A stretch of 64,000 nucleotides of DNA from Alloacidobacterium dinghuense (lineage in GTDB: Bacteria > Acidobacteriota > Terriglobia > Terriglobales > Acidobacteriaceae), in the NCBI RefSeq assembly GCF_014274465.1, contig NZ_CP060394.1:930001-994000 (forward strand), written 5' to 3'. The position numbers and the translations under genes are program-made. Numbering within the stretch: the first letter of the stretch is position 1; every line of letters starts with the position of its first letter. Below the pieces are notes generated by a model. That model did no database searches. It was not told the DNA's origin and worked only from the letters and a program-made list of their open reading frames with translations. This document shows positions 36,321 to 45,545 of the stretch, piece by piece.

Positions 36321-36410
36321 TTAAAGATCGTCTTGAGATTGAGCACAGGAGGGATTAGTCATTGCTGCGATGGCGCATACGACCAGGAACATTGCGAGGT
36401 TGTATCTCAT
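36321..36410 (-). pseudogene. 29-residue signal-peptide remnant
   Basis: A short frame whose product reads as a complete signal peptide (MRYNLAMFLVVCAIAAMTN, then PSCAQSQDDL) followed at once by a stop. AGGA lies 9 nt before the ATG. It sits 54 bp after the fucosidase stop on the same strand. It may be the surviving start of a deleted secreted enzyme, or a real tiny peptide. The mature domain is absent. Confidence 0.35.
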
Positions 36411-36464
36411 CTGAAATCTATCCTGAAATTGCTGACGATACTTTCAGCACAAGGCCGATGAAAG

Positions 36465-38111
36465 TCAGCGCTTCATCGTGATCTCCGAACCGTAAAGTGG
36501 CAGAAGCGGATGACGAACGACTGCCCGAAACTCGTAAGCGCCTTTTGGATCCAGCCCTTCCACTTGCGCCTTAAATGGACCGGGTTTCGAGATGGTCTGT
36601 GCAGGCGTCGCAATCCATGCGGATGAACGAGAATTGACATCTTCACCCAGGATCGGCCGGTATTCGAAACCAACTTCCAGCGAAGATCTGTCGCCCATGT
36701 CGAGCACCTCGCCTTCAAGTATTTCCTGCTGACCAGACAGCTCCGGAGTCGATGCGTTGGTCTGCACACGCGGCGGTGTAAGAGCCGGCTGAATATTCGT
36801 GATTTTGAGAACAGCCGGATTGGGCCAGCGGAAATTGTCTTGCAGACGCTGTGCCTGCATTACCCGTACGTGAAGGCCATCGTTCTCCTGATGCCAATTC
36901 GACTTGGGCGTTATCTCGGGGTGGTATTCCACGACCTCATCGTTCTGGCCCAAGACGCTTACCTCTGTTTTATCGGTCGCACGAACCGAGTGAAGTGTGA
37001 ACTCTCTCCATGTCGCGCGAGGCCATGGAGTGTCGGATTCGACGATAGCGTAGAGTGCGCTGTTGTCTTTCTTTTTGGTAAACCAGATATCGCCTTCGTT
37101 CGTGATGACCCAGGGACGCACTGCATAAATCGCATCCGAATTGACGAACATCCAGAGCGCGATTTCACGCAAACGTTCTTCCTCCTCGATGGGAAGTTCA
37201 CCATTCGGCTTGGGTCCCACGTTCAGCAGAAAGTTCCCGCCCTTCGCGCGCGTCTGTATTAACAGCCGGATTAATTCACCTCCTGATTTGTAATGTTCAT
37301 TTTGAGGCTGATACTGCCATGCTGTACCCATGGTCATGCATGTTTCCCATGCTCCCGGCAGCGGCATGCCCGGGACGGTAAGTTCGGGCGTCTTGATAGC
37401 TCCCCGCGTCACGACAATGTCAGGATCCAGCTTCCATGCCAGGTCGCGGAGACCAACAGCCTCGCCGTCAAGAAAAAGCGCGTCGATCTTGCCATAGTGC
37501 GTCAGCAACTCCTGGAGTTGGGCTTGGTCATATTGCATAAGCCCGGGATTGTTGCGCGGCTGAACATCCGGGACGGAGCGCTCGATTGTCTTACCGTTCT
37601 GATGCAGCCACCAGAAGTCATCCGGTGAATAATAGACGCCTGCAGCTATCCCCTGCGCACGAAAGGCGTCAAAGATTTCCTTCGCTATATCGCGATGGAA
37701 GGGCGTATTCATAATGCCGAATGGTGTCGTTCTTGTATCGAACATGGCAAAACCCGAATGATGTTTCGTGGTGAACATCACATACCGCACCCCGGCCAGA
37801 TGTGCGAGACGCGCCCAATCCACTGGATTAAACCGATCGGGATCGAAGGATTTTGGCAAGTCGTTAAAGAAGCGATTCGTGTATTCCGGCGATGCGCCTA
37901 CGAGCGAGTGACTGATGACGACACCAAGCTGACTGTCAACGCTCCAATGAATAAACAGTCCGAAACCCTGGTCCCGAAACCATTCCAGCCTCTCCTGTTT
38001 GTTCAATGAACCTTGTTCCGGATCATCTGCGCCTGCTGAAACCGACAGATTGGTGATCAAAAACATGAGACATAAGCAAAACGGATAGAAGAGAGAACGG
38101 ATTCTTGGCAT
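36465..38111 (-). CDS. GH29 alpha-L-fucosidase
   Basis: A 548-residue secreted retaining glycosidase that releases L-fucose from glycans. A signal peptide (LFYPFCLCLMFLITNLSVSAG) precedes the catalytic barrel. Family blocks are WFRDQGFGLFIHWS, VRYVMFTTKHHSGFAMFDT and the nucleophile Asp215 in DALFLDGE. A GNFLLNVGPKPNGELP block ends the barrel, followed by beta-sandwich domains. The general acid residue is variable in this family and was not assigned. The start ATG 38111 has GGAG 10 nt upstream; GTG 38120 is an alternative. Context: on the same strand as the TonB receptor, with shared ATGAAAT motifs upstream. Confidence 0.9.
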   Translation of the reverse strand: MPRIRSLFYPFCLCLMFLITNLSVSAGADDPEQGSLNKQERLEWFRDQGFGLFIHWSVDSQLGVVISHSLVGASPEYTNRFFNDLPKSFDPDRFNPVDWARLAHLAGVRYVMFTTKHHSGFAMFDTRTTPFGIMNTPFHRDIAKEIFDAFRAQGIAAGVYYSPDDFWWLHQNGKTIERSVPDVQPRNNPGLMQYDQAQLQELLTHYGKIDALFLDGEAVGLRDLAWKLDPDIVVTRGAIKTPELTVPGMPLPGAWETCMTMGTAWQYQPQNEHYKSGGELIRLLIQTRAKGGNFLLNVGPKPNGELPIEEEERLREIALWMFVNSDAIYAVRPWVITNEGDIWFTKKKDNSALYAIVESDTPWPRATWREFTLHSVRATDKTEVSVLGQNDEVVEYHPEITPKSNWHQENDGLHVRVMQAQRLQDNFRWPNPAVLKITNIQPALTPPRVQTNASTPELSGQQEILEGEVLDMGDRSSLEVGFEYRPILGEDVNSRSSAWIATPAQTISKPGPFKAQVEGLDPKGAYEFRAVVRHPLLPLYGSEITMKR

Positions 38112-38170
38112 TGATATCACGCTCCTGCACTAGGGTTCCTTCCAAGCAGTTTTTCCACTGATAACCATAA

Positions 38171-38197
38171 ATGAAATCGTTACTTCATGAATGAAAT
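38171..38197. promoter_or_regulatory. Repeated ATGAAAT motifs before the fucosidase gene
   Basis: ATGAAAT occurs at 38171 and 38191, 20 bp apart (two helical turns), with an inverted TTCAT between them. The same core forms the palindrome at 36193-36214. It lies 60 bp before the fucosidase start. Confidence 0.45.
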
Positions 38198-38282
38198 GGG
38201 TGTTCAACTCCGTGACGTCAGACCGACCCATTGTTCTCACCATGGCGGCGCTCCGTTAATCCTTGAAAAGTTCGCACGACAA

Positions 38283-38302
38283 TATGACGTTATAATGTCA
38301 TA
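38283..38302 (+). promoter_or_regulatory. Operator-like palindrome covering the chrA -10 element
   Basis: TATGAC-GTTATAAT-GTCATA. The arms are perfect and enclose a consensus TATAAT at 38291-38296. Transcription from this -10 would begin about at 38303, the first base of the chrA start codon, which implies a leaderless transcript under repressor control. No good -35 at normal spacing was found. Confidence 0.55.
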
Positions 38303-39619
38303 GTGAATATAGAACAAATCGCCACCCATGAAAAATTATCCACCGCGCCACGCTTCTCAGAAGCGGCGCGGTTTTGGTTTCGGCTGGGCCTGATCAGTTT
38401 CGGCGGGACGGCAGCACACATCGCCATCATGCACGACGATCTCGTGGAACGTAGAAGGTGGATCGACAACGAGGATTTCTTTCATGCGCTGGGACATTGC
38501 ATGATTCTTCCAGGCCCGGAAGCACAGCAACTTGCCATCTATCTCGGCTGGAGACTGAACGGAATAAAAGGGGGCATAGTCGCGGGCGCATTATTTGTTC
38601 TTCCATCCATGTTTGTGCTGCTGGCTCTGAGCATCGTGTATGCCCGGTTTGGCAGTCTGCCCTGGATCGCTGCCATGTTCAGCGGCCTGAGGCCTGCGGT
38701 ACTGGCTCTTGTCCTGCTCGCCTTGATTCGGCTCGCGAGGGGTTCCCTGATTGAGCCGTTGCAGTGGGCCGTTGCAGGTGGGGCCTTCATAGCAATGTGC
38801 TGGCTGCATATTTCGATCCCCTTCGTGATGGCCGCAGCCATTGCCCTGGGATTCATTCTATCGAGGTACCGTCGCGATTCTGGGCCACCCTCGTTGCCGG
38901 GCCGCGAAGCGTCGAACGTGAACCCAGCTGTGCGAAAGCAGCATCTCGTATCGTTTGCAAAGATCACCGCAGCTGGACTGGGAATATGGCTCGCACCATT
39001 CCTTGCACTCTCGTTGTTCGCGCGAGACTTTCCCTTTTGGGACCAACTCGGTCTGTTCTTTACGCGCAGCGCTTTCGTTACAGTTGGAGGTTCGTACACG
39101 GTCATCCCCTACGTAGCTCACGCGGCGGTATCCAAGTATCACTGGCTGAGTGAATCTCAGATGCTCGATGGTTTTGCTCTTGCGGAGACTACGCCGGGTC
39201 CGCTCATTATTGTCGTGGCCTTCGTCGGATTCATGGCTGGCTTTCGCCACTTCCATGGTTCGATCATCATGGGTATCGTGGCCCTTCTCCTGACGACTCT
39301 CTACACCTTTCTGCCATGTTTTCTCTTCGTATTCGCCGGTGTCCCTTTTATCGACTGGACGCAAAACAACCGGAGTATGAAAGCTGTGCTGAGTCTTGTT
39401 ATCGCGGTCGTGTTTGCCGCCATGGTTGATCTCGCCTTGTTTCTTGCTCGTGGCGTTCTTTTTCCCGCCGGGACATGCAGCTTCGCAAAAGTCGATTGGA
39501 TCGCGGTCGCGGCAGTTGGACTGTCGCTCTTTCTCCTTGGAATGCTCAAGACAAAGGTCGGTGCTGTGATCGTATTAAGCCTGGCATTCGGAATCGCACG
39601 CTGGCTGATTCGCCTATAG
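38303..39619 (+). CDS. chrA: Chromate transporter, two-domain ChrA
   Basis: A 438-residue CHR-superfamily membrane protein with about ten to twelve hydrophobic segments in two homologous halves. Each half begins with the family motif: FWFRLGLISFGGTAAHIA in the first and FFTRSAFVTVGGSYTVIPYV in the second. Each also carries the proline-glycine motif (LPGPEAQQLAIYLGW; ETTPGPLIIVVAFVGFMAG). ChrA exports chromate by proton exchange; other anions may be carried. The start is GTG immediately after a palindromic -10 region. It diverges from the fucosidase gene and has no chrB neighbour. Confidence 0.9.
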   Translation: MNIEQIATHEKLSTAPRFSEAARFWFRLGLISFGGTAAHIAIMHDDLVERRRWIDNEDFFHALGHCMILPGPEAQQLAIYLGWRLNGIKGGIVAGALFVLPSMFVLLALSIVYARFGSLPWIAAMFSGLRPAVLALVLLALIRLARGSLIEPLQWAVAGGAFIAMCWLHISIPFVMAAAIALGFILSRYRRDSGPPSLPGREASNVNPAVRKQHLVSFAKITAAGLGIWLAPFLALSLFARDFPFWDQLGLFFTRSAFVTVGGSYTVIPYVAHAAVSKYHWLSESQMLDGFALAETTPGPLIIVVAFVGFMAGFRHFHGSIIMGIVALLLTTLYTFLPCFLFVFAGVPFIDWTQNNRSMKAVLSLVIAVVFAAMVDLALFLARGVLFPAGTCSFAKVDWIAVAAVGLSLFLLGMLKTKVGAVIVLSLAFGIARWLIRL

Positions 39620-39694
39620 TTCTTCGATGGGTTATCGGCATTTCTGGAGCGTCTGATGTACTACAGAGCGAGGCGGACAGCTTACTCTGAATGT

Positions 39695-40765
39695 ATGACC
39701 GAAAATGAGAAGACGATTCGCGTTGGGTTAATTGGCTACGGTTTTGCCGGGAAGACTTTCCATGCTCCACTGATCCAGTCAGTGCCCGGGCTGGCGCTGA
39801 CCGTAATCGGGTCGAGTAAACGAGAGATCCTGAAGGCAGAGTATCCTGATGTCCTCGTTTGTTCCGCCGACGAAGTGCCTACCCATCCGAATGTCGATCT
39901 GGTCGTGATTGCCAGCCCCAATGAAAGCCATTTTCCTCTCGCGGCCGCCGCTCTACGCGCAGGAAAGGATGTCGTCGTCGATAAACCCTTTACCGTGACC
40001 CTTGCAGAAGCTCGTTCACTCGCAGAAATTTCAGAGAAACACAACAGAATTCTGTCTGTCTTTCATAATCGGAGATGGGACAGCGAGATTCTTGCGACAA
40101 AGGCAATTTTAGAAACAGGTGTGCTCGGCGAAATATCTCACTATGAGTCACACATCGATCGTTTTCGCCCGCTCGTGCGTCAACGCTGGCGGGAGGATCC
40201 CGGTCCAGGCGCAGGGTTGTGGTTCGATCTTGGACCTCACCTCGTCGATCAGGCACTGCTTCTCTTTGGGCTTCCGCATGCAGTGAATGCCAGCTTTGGA
40301 ATCCTACGCAAGGGAGGAAGGACGGATGACTGGGCCCACGTACAGCTTATCTACGATCACATGCGGGTCGTCCTGCATGCCTCGTTGCTGGCGTCGGGCG
40401 GCGTTCCGCGCTCTGTGCTTCACGGCACCCGGGGGAGTTGGGCTAAGTTCGGCGCTGATGTGCAGGAGCGGCAGTTGATGAACGGCATGCTCCCTGACGA
40501 TCCGGCATTCGGTCATGACCCCAGTCCCAGCATCGTGTACGACAGTGCAACTGGCACGCAAACGAAAGTACCGTCGCCAACGGGCAACCAGCGAGGATAC
40601 TACTCCGGCATCAGAGACTCCATTCTTGGCAAATGCCCGGTTCCCGTTCCTGTAAAGGATGCTGTCGCTGGCATGGCCATTCTGGAGACGTCCTTTGAGT
40701 CGGGAGCCCGCGGTCAAGTGCTGCCCGTTCCGCTGACTTCAGACGAACGCTCGGAATGGAAATAG
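39695..40765 (+). CDS. Gfo/Idh/MocA-family NAD(P)-dependent oxidoreductase
   Basis: A 356-residue two-domain dehydrogenase. The Rossmann half opens with IRVGLIGYGFAGKTFHAPLI and includes the diagnostic cofactor-catalysis motif GKDVVVDKPFTVTLAEA with the EKP-like DKP. The C-terminal half has the RRWDSEI and DLGPHLVDQALLLFG blocks, the latter with the catalytic-site Asp and His. Members oxidise sugars, inositols or sugar acids. Start ATG 39695 was chosen because upstream residues do not fit the family. It could process a sugar released by neighbouring hydrolases; the substrate is unassigned. A lactonase gene follows on the same strand. Confidence 0.9.
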   Translation: MTENEKTIRVGLIGYGFAGKTFHAPLIQSVPGLALTVIGSSKREILKAEYPDVLVCSADEVPTHPNVDLVVIASPNESHFPLAAAALRAGKDVVVDKPFTVTLAEARSLAEISEKHNRILSVFHNRRWDSEILATKAILETGVLGEISHYESHIDRFRPLVRQRWREDPGPGAGLWFDLGPHLVDQALLLFGLPHAVNASFGILRKGGRTDDWAHVQLIYDHMRVVLHASLLASGGVPRSVLHGTRGSWAKFGADVQERQLMNGMLPDDPAFGHDPSPSIVYDSATGTQTKVPSPTGNQRGYYSGIRDSILGKCPVPVPVKDAVAGMAILETSFESGARGQVLPVPLTSDERSEWK

Positions 40766-40899
40766 CCTAATCTGCTGTTACCAGTTTGATCGCCTGCACG
40801 CATTGAGATTTCATGCCTGATTTCCTGGCTACGGCTGGATGCCACAGTCGATCGCTGGAACACTGGATTATTACAACGACCTCGGAGCCGATTGATCTT

Positions 40900-42129
40900 A
40901 TGGGAAATGCAAATCGTAGCGGGATCTGGTCACGCCGGAACTTCATCAAGGCGGCAGCTCCTGTTGTACTCGGGCATGTTAGTTCAAAACGAGGATTGGC
41001 GGCGGTCGCGGAGAATAGCAGAGTGATCGCCTACGTGGGTTCCTACACGAGTGCGGTCGATGGCGGAGCCAATGGCGAGGGAATCTATCGTTTCGACATG
41101 GACGCCCACACGGGTGCATTTACCCAGCGGAAACTGGTCGCCAAAGTGCCTAATCCTTCATGGATCGTGATTCATCCTTCAAAGAAATATCTCTACACAG
41201 TTAATGAAATCGTCCATCAGGAAAGCGGCTCGGTGAGCGCATTTGAGATTGAACCAACAACCGGCGATTTGACACCTTTGAACGTGGTCAGTTCCGAGGG
41301 CAGCGGACCGGCGCACATGAGCCTGGATGCTTCGGGCAAGTACGCTTTTGTAGCAAATTACGCGGGCGGCACGATTGCGGTGCTTCCGATTGTGGAGGGA
41401 GGGAGATTGGGAGCAGCCATTGATGTTCACCGCGATCTCGGGTCGGTGGGCGCGAAGTCCGCAACCAATGCACCTCCGGGAAGCTTTGCGATCAGCGGCC
41501 ATGATGCTCCTCACGCGCACATGATCGCGCCTGATCCCGGCAATCGGTTTGTTCTTTCTGTCGATCTGGGACAGGACAGGATCTATGTGTATCGCTTCGA
41601 TAGCAACAGCGGAAAACTGAGTCCATCGGAGGCCGAGCCTTTTGTTTCCTTTCCATCGGGAAATGGGCCGCGTCATTTTGTCTTCCATCCGAATGGCCGC
41701 TGGATATATGTGCTCGGCGAAGAGTCGTCCACGATTGCGTTCTTCCATTACGACTCTGCGCGCGGGACGCTGACTCTACAACAAACCATTTCGTCGTTGC
41801 CGGAGCGGTTTGCAGGGACGAACTTCACCTCTGAAGTGGTCATCTCGCCGGATGGCCGGTTCCTCTATGCTGCCAATCGACTGCATGACACGATCGCGAT
41901 TTGTGCCATCGATAGCAGCGGCAGGCTCACGCTCATTGGTGAAGTCTCGACGATGGGAGACTATCCTCGGCACTGCACCTTTGATCCGCGCGGCGACTTT
42001 TTCTATGTGTGTAATCAGCGCAGCGATAGCATCACCTGTTTTCAGGTTCAGCGTCAGACGGGATCACTTTCGTTCACGGGTCTATATACAGCCGTTGGAA
42101 GTCCGTCGATCGTGGCTTTTCTCTCGTGA
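40900..42129 (+). CDS. Lactonase-family seven-bladed propeller (Pgl-like), Tat-exported
   Basis: A 409-residue protein of the YbhE/6-phosphogluconolactonase propeller family. A twin-arginine signal is clear: SRRNFIKAAAPVVLG near residue 12. Propeller strands recur as VIHPSKKYLYTVNE, SLDASGKYAFVANYAGGT, VFHPNGRWIYVLGE, VISPDGRFLYAANR and TFDPRGDFFYVCNQRS. The HAHMIAPDP and GPRHFVFHP blocks match lactonase active-site regions. Export argues against a role on phosphogluconolactone in the cytoplasm; a periplasmic sugar lactone is more likely. The start at ATG 40900 is set by the Tat signal. Confidence 0.85.
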   Translation: MGNANRSGIWSRRNFIKAAAPVVLGHVSSKRGLAAVAENSRVIAYVGSYTSAVDGGANGEGIYRFDMDAHTGAFTQRKLVAKVPNPSWIVIHPSKKYLYTVNEIVHQESGSVSAFEIEPTTGDLTPLNVVSSEGSGPAHMSLDASGKYAFVANYAGGTIAVLPIVEGGRLGAAIDVHRDLGSVGAKSATNAPPGSFAISGHDAPHAHMIAPDPGNRFVLSVDLGQDRIYVYRFDSNSGKLSPSEAEPFVSFPSGNGPRHFVFHPNGRWIYVLGEESSTIAFFHYDSARGTLTLQQTISSLPERFAGTNFTSEVVISPDGRFLYAANRLHDTIAICAIDSSGRLTLIGEVSTMGDYPRHCTFDPRGDFFYVCNQRSDSITCFQVQRQTGSLSFTGLYTAVGSPSIVAFLS

Positions 42130-42369
42130 ATGGTGCTGGGCTTCCTCGCGCGATGCGCTCACCGTGCGGCGGACCCTGCCCCACAAGTCGAGTTCATACG
42201 GGAGATCGAACGGCAAGGTGAAGGAGCCCGTGCCATTGTTCGCCTGCGAGGGAGGAAAGTAGGGCTGGTTCGATGCTCCGATCGGTGCTTGATCTCTCTC
42301 GATTCGCAGTACTGCGGTTCAGGCACCATGCACCAGGATTTTGCGCAGGCATGTTTGCCCGATTTACCC

Positions 42370-43764
42370 TTATCCGCGCCCGGACGGCGTTGCAGCGAAC
42401 CGCTGGTCGTGTGCAATCGCCTTGGTGAAGGTCATGCGGATTCCGTGCTTTGGTCGCAGGATGACCATCGGGCGTGCTTCGATCGTCTGCCCCGGAGCCA
42501 GCTGAAAGTCGTATCTTCGGAGCAGATCGCTCAAAATCATGAGCATCTGCAGCATCGCATAGTTACCACCGATACAGCCTCGAGGTCCGCCTCCGAAAGG
42601 GAGATAAGTGAAGGGTCTGCGCAACTTCTCGTTCGCTTTAGTGAAACGTTCTGGCTCGAAGCTTTCTGGACTTTCCCAGTAGCGCGGCGCATGGTGCGCC
42701 CCATACACATAGACAATGACCGTCGATCCCCGAGGTATGTCGACCTCCCCAACACGGTCGTCCGCGATGGCCATGCGGTCGATCATCCAAAACGGCGGGT
42801 AGAGGCGAAGTCCCTCCTGAATGACCTGAGTTGTGAATTCGAACTTGGGAACATCCGCGTGACTCAGAGGCGCTTCGCCAAGCACGGAATCGAACTCCTG
42901 CCGGACCCTTTCGAGACAATCCGGACGCGAGCTCAAGAGATAGAGAAGCCACGATAGACCATTCGACGACGTTTCATGACCGGCAACCAGAAGTTGCATG
43001 CTTTCGCTCAATACCAGTTCATCGCTCATGCCTTCGCCATCGCTATAACGGGCATCCATCAAAGTCTGTAGCAGGTCCTGGCCACGCTCCTGGTTGCGGC
43101 GTTGTTTGATGTAAGCCATCAGAATGCTGTCGGCGCGGACTCGCATGTCTTCGTGTTTGCGCAATTCGCCCGAAACTGCAAAGTAGGGATTCAGGTAGGG
43201 CTGAAGTGTTTGCCGAACGATAAATTCCTGGACGGTGCAGATGGTATGGCTGACGAGGTCGATGTCTTCGTCCTTCAGGCGAGCGCCAAACAGGGATCGG
43301 GCGACCATCGCGAAGGTCATTTTCATTAGATGGGTATAGATATCTACGGGGCCGCCACCGATTTGCCTCTCGAAATCCCGCAGCGAATCGGCGAGGGAGT
43401 CCTGCATGATCGAGGACAGAGCATCGAGTTGCTTGCGGTCGAAACCCTTCTGGATAAGACGCCGCTGTGTTCGCCAGGCCTCCCCGTGGGTAGTGAGCAG
43501 ACCTTTACCCAGGAAGTGACCCATCCGTTTTACCTGAATTTCGGATTTCTGATAATTTTCCGCATTGGTCTTCAGCACATGCTGAATGACCGAAGGATCG
43601 GTAGTAACGATGGCCTCTTTAAGACCGCCGATATAGAACCGGAATGTGTCGCCGAGGCCTGCGGTGTATTTCGACAAAACCCGCACGGGATTGCGGGCCA
43701 GCGCGCGCGAATCCGCAAAGGAGCGAAATCGGGAAACAACGGGCATAGCGGAGGCCAACGTCAC
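42370..43764 (-). CDS. Cytochrome P450 monooxygenase
   Basis: A 464-residue soluble P450. Key motifs are all intact: I-helix oxygen-binding AGHETS (261-266), K-helix E-x-x-R as EGLR (317-320), the PERF meander region, and the heme loop FGGGPRGCIGG with axial Cys397. The N-terminus has no membrane anchor. The CYP102/fatty-acid-hydroxylase-like layout and the adjacent desaturase suggest a lipid substrate, but this is inference. The first codon may be GTG 43764 or ATG 43746. It lies 95 bp after the desaturase stop on the same strand and is probably its operon partner. No redox partner gene is adjacent. Confidence 0.92.
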   Translation of the reverse strand: MTLASAMPVVSRFRSFADSRALARNPVRVLSKYTAGLGDTFRFYIGGLKEAIVTTDPSVIQHVLKTNAENYQKSEIQVKRMGHFLGKGLLTTHGEAWRTQRRLIQKGFDRKQLDALSSIMQDSLADSLRDFERQIGGGPVDIYTHLMKMTFAMVARSLFGARLKDEDIDLVSHTICTVQEFIVRQTLQPYLNPYFAVSGELRKHEDMRVRADSILMAYIKQRRNQERGQDLLQTLMDARYSDGEGMSDELVLSESMQLLVAGHETSSNGLSWLLYLLSSRPDCLERVRQEFDSVLGEAPLSHADVPKFEFTTQVIQEGLRLYPPFWMIDRMAIADDRVGEVDIPRGSTVIVYVYGAHHAPRYWESPESFEPERFTKANEKLRRPFTYLPFGGGPRGCIGGNYAMLQMLMILSDLLRRYDFQLAPGQTIEARPMVILRPKHGIRMTFTKAIAHDQRFAATPSGRG

Positions 43765-43859
43765 ACCTCGCCGCCCAGGTTTTCGTATAGAAATGCCCGG
43801 AGTTTCATGTGGTTTGTCTGAGGCGGTAAGGTAGCCATAGGAAAGGACCGAAGCTCGAA

Positions 43860-44975
43860 TCAGTTTTCGTTGCCCAGTTTCCTCAAAAGTATCAGATGAT
43901 GCCAGATTGCGCGCGTCATGGTGGGGTATTGACGATAGGGAACGCCAAACTCTTCAGCGGTCTCCTTCACAATCCGGGTCAGATGGCCGTAGTGGGTGTG
44001 ACACACGAACGGGCACAGATGATGCACGACGTGATGATTGAGGCCGCCCGCAAGCCAGCCCACGATCGGATTCGCCGTCGCATAGTCGGCTGTGGTTGCA
44101 AAGATGTGATACACGCCGTTGTCAAACTCGCTGCGGTCTGAGGGAAAGTACGTGCTGTCGACAGTGTGTGTCGTTTGGAATACCAGCACTACGGTCAAAC
44201 CGATGATCAAATGGACCAGCAAGAACGCCGCAGCAACCAGCAGCAGCGATTTCCCCAGTACCACCACCGGCAAAATGAACATGTAGGTTAGATAGAATCC
44301 CTTCCCCGTAAATAGGATGGCGTATTCTCGCGCTGGATGCTTACGTTTCAGATAGTCATGAGACGGGAAGAAAAAGCACTCAAAGTCCCTAACGAAAACG
44401 TAGTCGAGCGAGAACAGGGCGTACAAGAAAAACGCATAGATGTGTTGGAATCGCTGTACCCACGTGCGCGGTTCGTGGGGGGTAAATCGAAGGAGGCCGC
44501 GTCCCGTCAGCGCGTCGTCCTCAGGGTGGACATTAATGCAGGAATGGTGGCCTCGATGGTGGAGGATACGCCACATGTACGAGCTGATCCCGCAAAGATC
44601 GAACACATAGTTCAGAGTCTTGTTTACGGACGGCACAGACGAGATGGCGTTGTGGTTGCTGTCATGCGCGATGTTCAGTAAGAGGAAAGTCTGGGCGAGG
44701 CCTCCCAAAACGTAGAGGACGATAAATCTCCATGAATCTGGCTTGAACGCGTAGATGGCAATCCAACTGCCCACCAGCACTACCAGCCCTGTGGCAATCT
44801 TGACCCACATTGTTTGGTTGGCTTTGGGGGAAATGTTCTGATCGACAAAGAACCTATCGAGGCGGCTGCGTAAGACTTTCGGGAAGGAAGACGCGCCTGC
44901 CGATTCGCCCACGGGCCGCTGTGGCGAGGCTTCGGATGGTACAAGATCATCCATCTCTTGATCTAGAGCGATCAT
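43860..44975 (-). CDS. Membrane fatty acid desaturase (acyl-lipid/linoleoyl-CoA type)
   Basis: A 371-residue di-iron desaturase with four or more membrane segments. The three histidine boxes are HDSNH, HHRGHH and HHVVHHLCP, the layout of Delta6/linoleoyl-CoA-type acyl desaturases. The N-terminal 60 residues are acidic and soluble; no cytochrome b5 domain is fused. It introduces a double bond, or in some subfamilies a triple bond or hydroxyl, into an acyl chain carried on a lipid, CoA or ACP. The start ATG 44975 follows GAGG; GTG 44996 is an alternative. It is divergent from the acyl-AMP ligase gene and upstream of the P450. Confidence 0.9.
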   Translation of the reverse strand: MIALDQEMDDLVPSEASPQRPVGESAGASSFPKVLRSRLDRFFVDQNISPKANQTMWVKIATGLVVLVGSWIAIYAFKPDSWRFIVLYVLGGLAQTFLLLNIAHDSNHNAISSVPSVNKTLNYVFDLCGISSYMWRILHHRGHHSCINVHPEDDALTGRGLLRFTPHEPRTWVQRFQHIYAFFLYALFSLDYVFVRDFECFFFPSHDYLKRKHPAREYAILFTGKGFYLTYMFILPVVVLGKSLLLVAAAFLLVHLIIGLTVVLVFQTTHTVDSTYFPSDRSEFDNGVYHIFATTADYATANPIVGWLAGGLNHHVVHHLCPFVCHTHYGHLTRIVKETAEEFGVPYRQYPTMTRAIWHHLILLRKLGNEN

Positions 44976-45545
44976 GGCTTGGGCCTCGGACGTCACAGCG
45001 CCTCCAAAATCATTCTAGCCGGTCCGGCGCATCCCGTCCTGTAGCCCCGGTCTCCCAGGGTGGCACCCAATCTGTTGCCCCGACGCCGCCGAAAGCTGAT
45101 GCTATTTCCAAAATTTATTGAGAATCAAGGAATTCGGTTCCCTCTAGTCAGACGGATCCGGGATGGGCGCATCGTTTTTGGAAGCGAGAATGCGTTGCAC
45201 AGCTTCTGGCTCTGCTAACATAAACTATTGATCACGTACAACGAAGGCGCTTTGAATGGGGCGGTAGATGCGCGGCGGGCCCCTGCAGGATTTCCTCGCC
45301 TCGTGCGCTCTGCAGTCAGGGGGACTTCTCCTCGACCCGTCCGAGCTACGGACAGGCGCGGAGGCGTTGGGCCTTTGTTCTCAAAGTGGGCCTACACTCT
45401 CAAAGTCGGCCAACACCATGGTTCCGCACTCCGAGACTCAGTCGTATTTCGCCTCACCCTACCATGGCATGCGCACAGCAAGACGTTTCGTGTTTCTTAC
45501 GCACTGAGTTTTCCTATTCAACCTCGGGGGTATTGCTGATCTATT
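44976..45545. other. Divergent control region of the lipid cluster
   Basis: A 570-bp non-coding region between the desaturase and the acyl-AMP ligase. A 14-bp direct repeat with 19-bp period lies at 45379-45411. Several short open frames exist, but none has a convincing ribosome site or family-like sequence. Confidence 0.55.
45379..45411. repeat. Direct repeat TCTCAAAGTSGGCC, two copies
   Basis: TCTCAAAGTGGGCC at 45379 and TCTCAAAGTCGGCC at 45398, one mismatch, spaced by about two helical turns. It may be a regulator site for the ligase gene 135 bp downstream. Confidence 0.55.

Larger units (their letters stand above)
35867..36464. other. Long upstream region of the TonB-dependent receptor gene
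   Basis: A 598-bp stretch with no full gene. It contains the palindrome at 36193-36214 and a 29-codon signal-peptide-like frame at 36321-36410. Otherwise no repeats or RNA genes were seen. Confidence 0.6.

Noticed and set aside
42130-42957. 275-codon plus-strand frame after the lactonase gene
   Set aside because: Most of it is antisense to the P450 heme and K-helix region; no family-like sequence in the first 80 codons.
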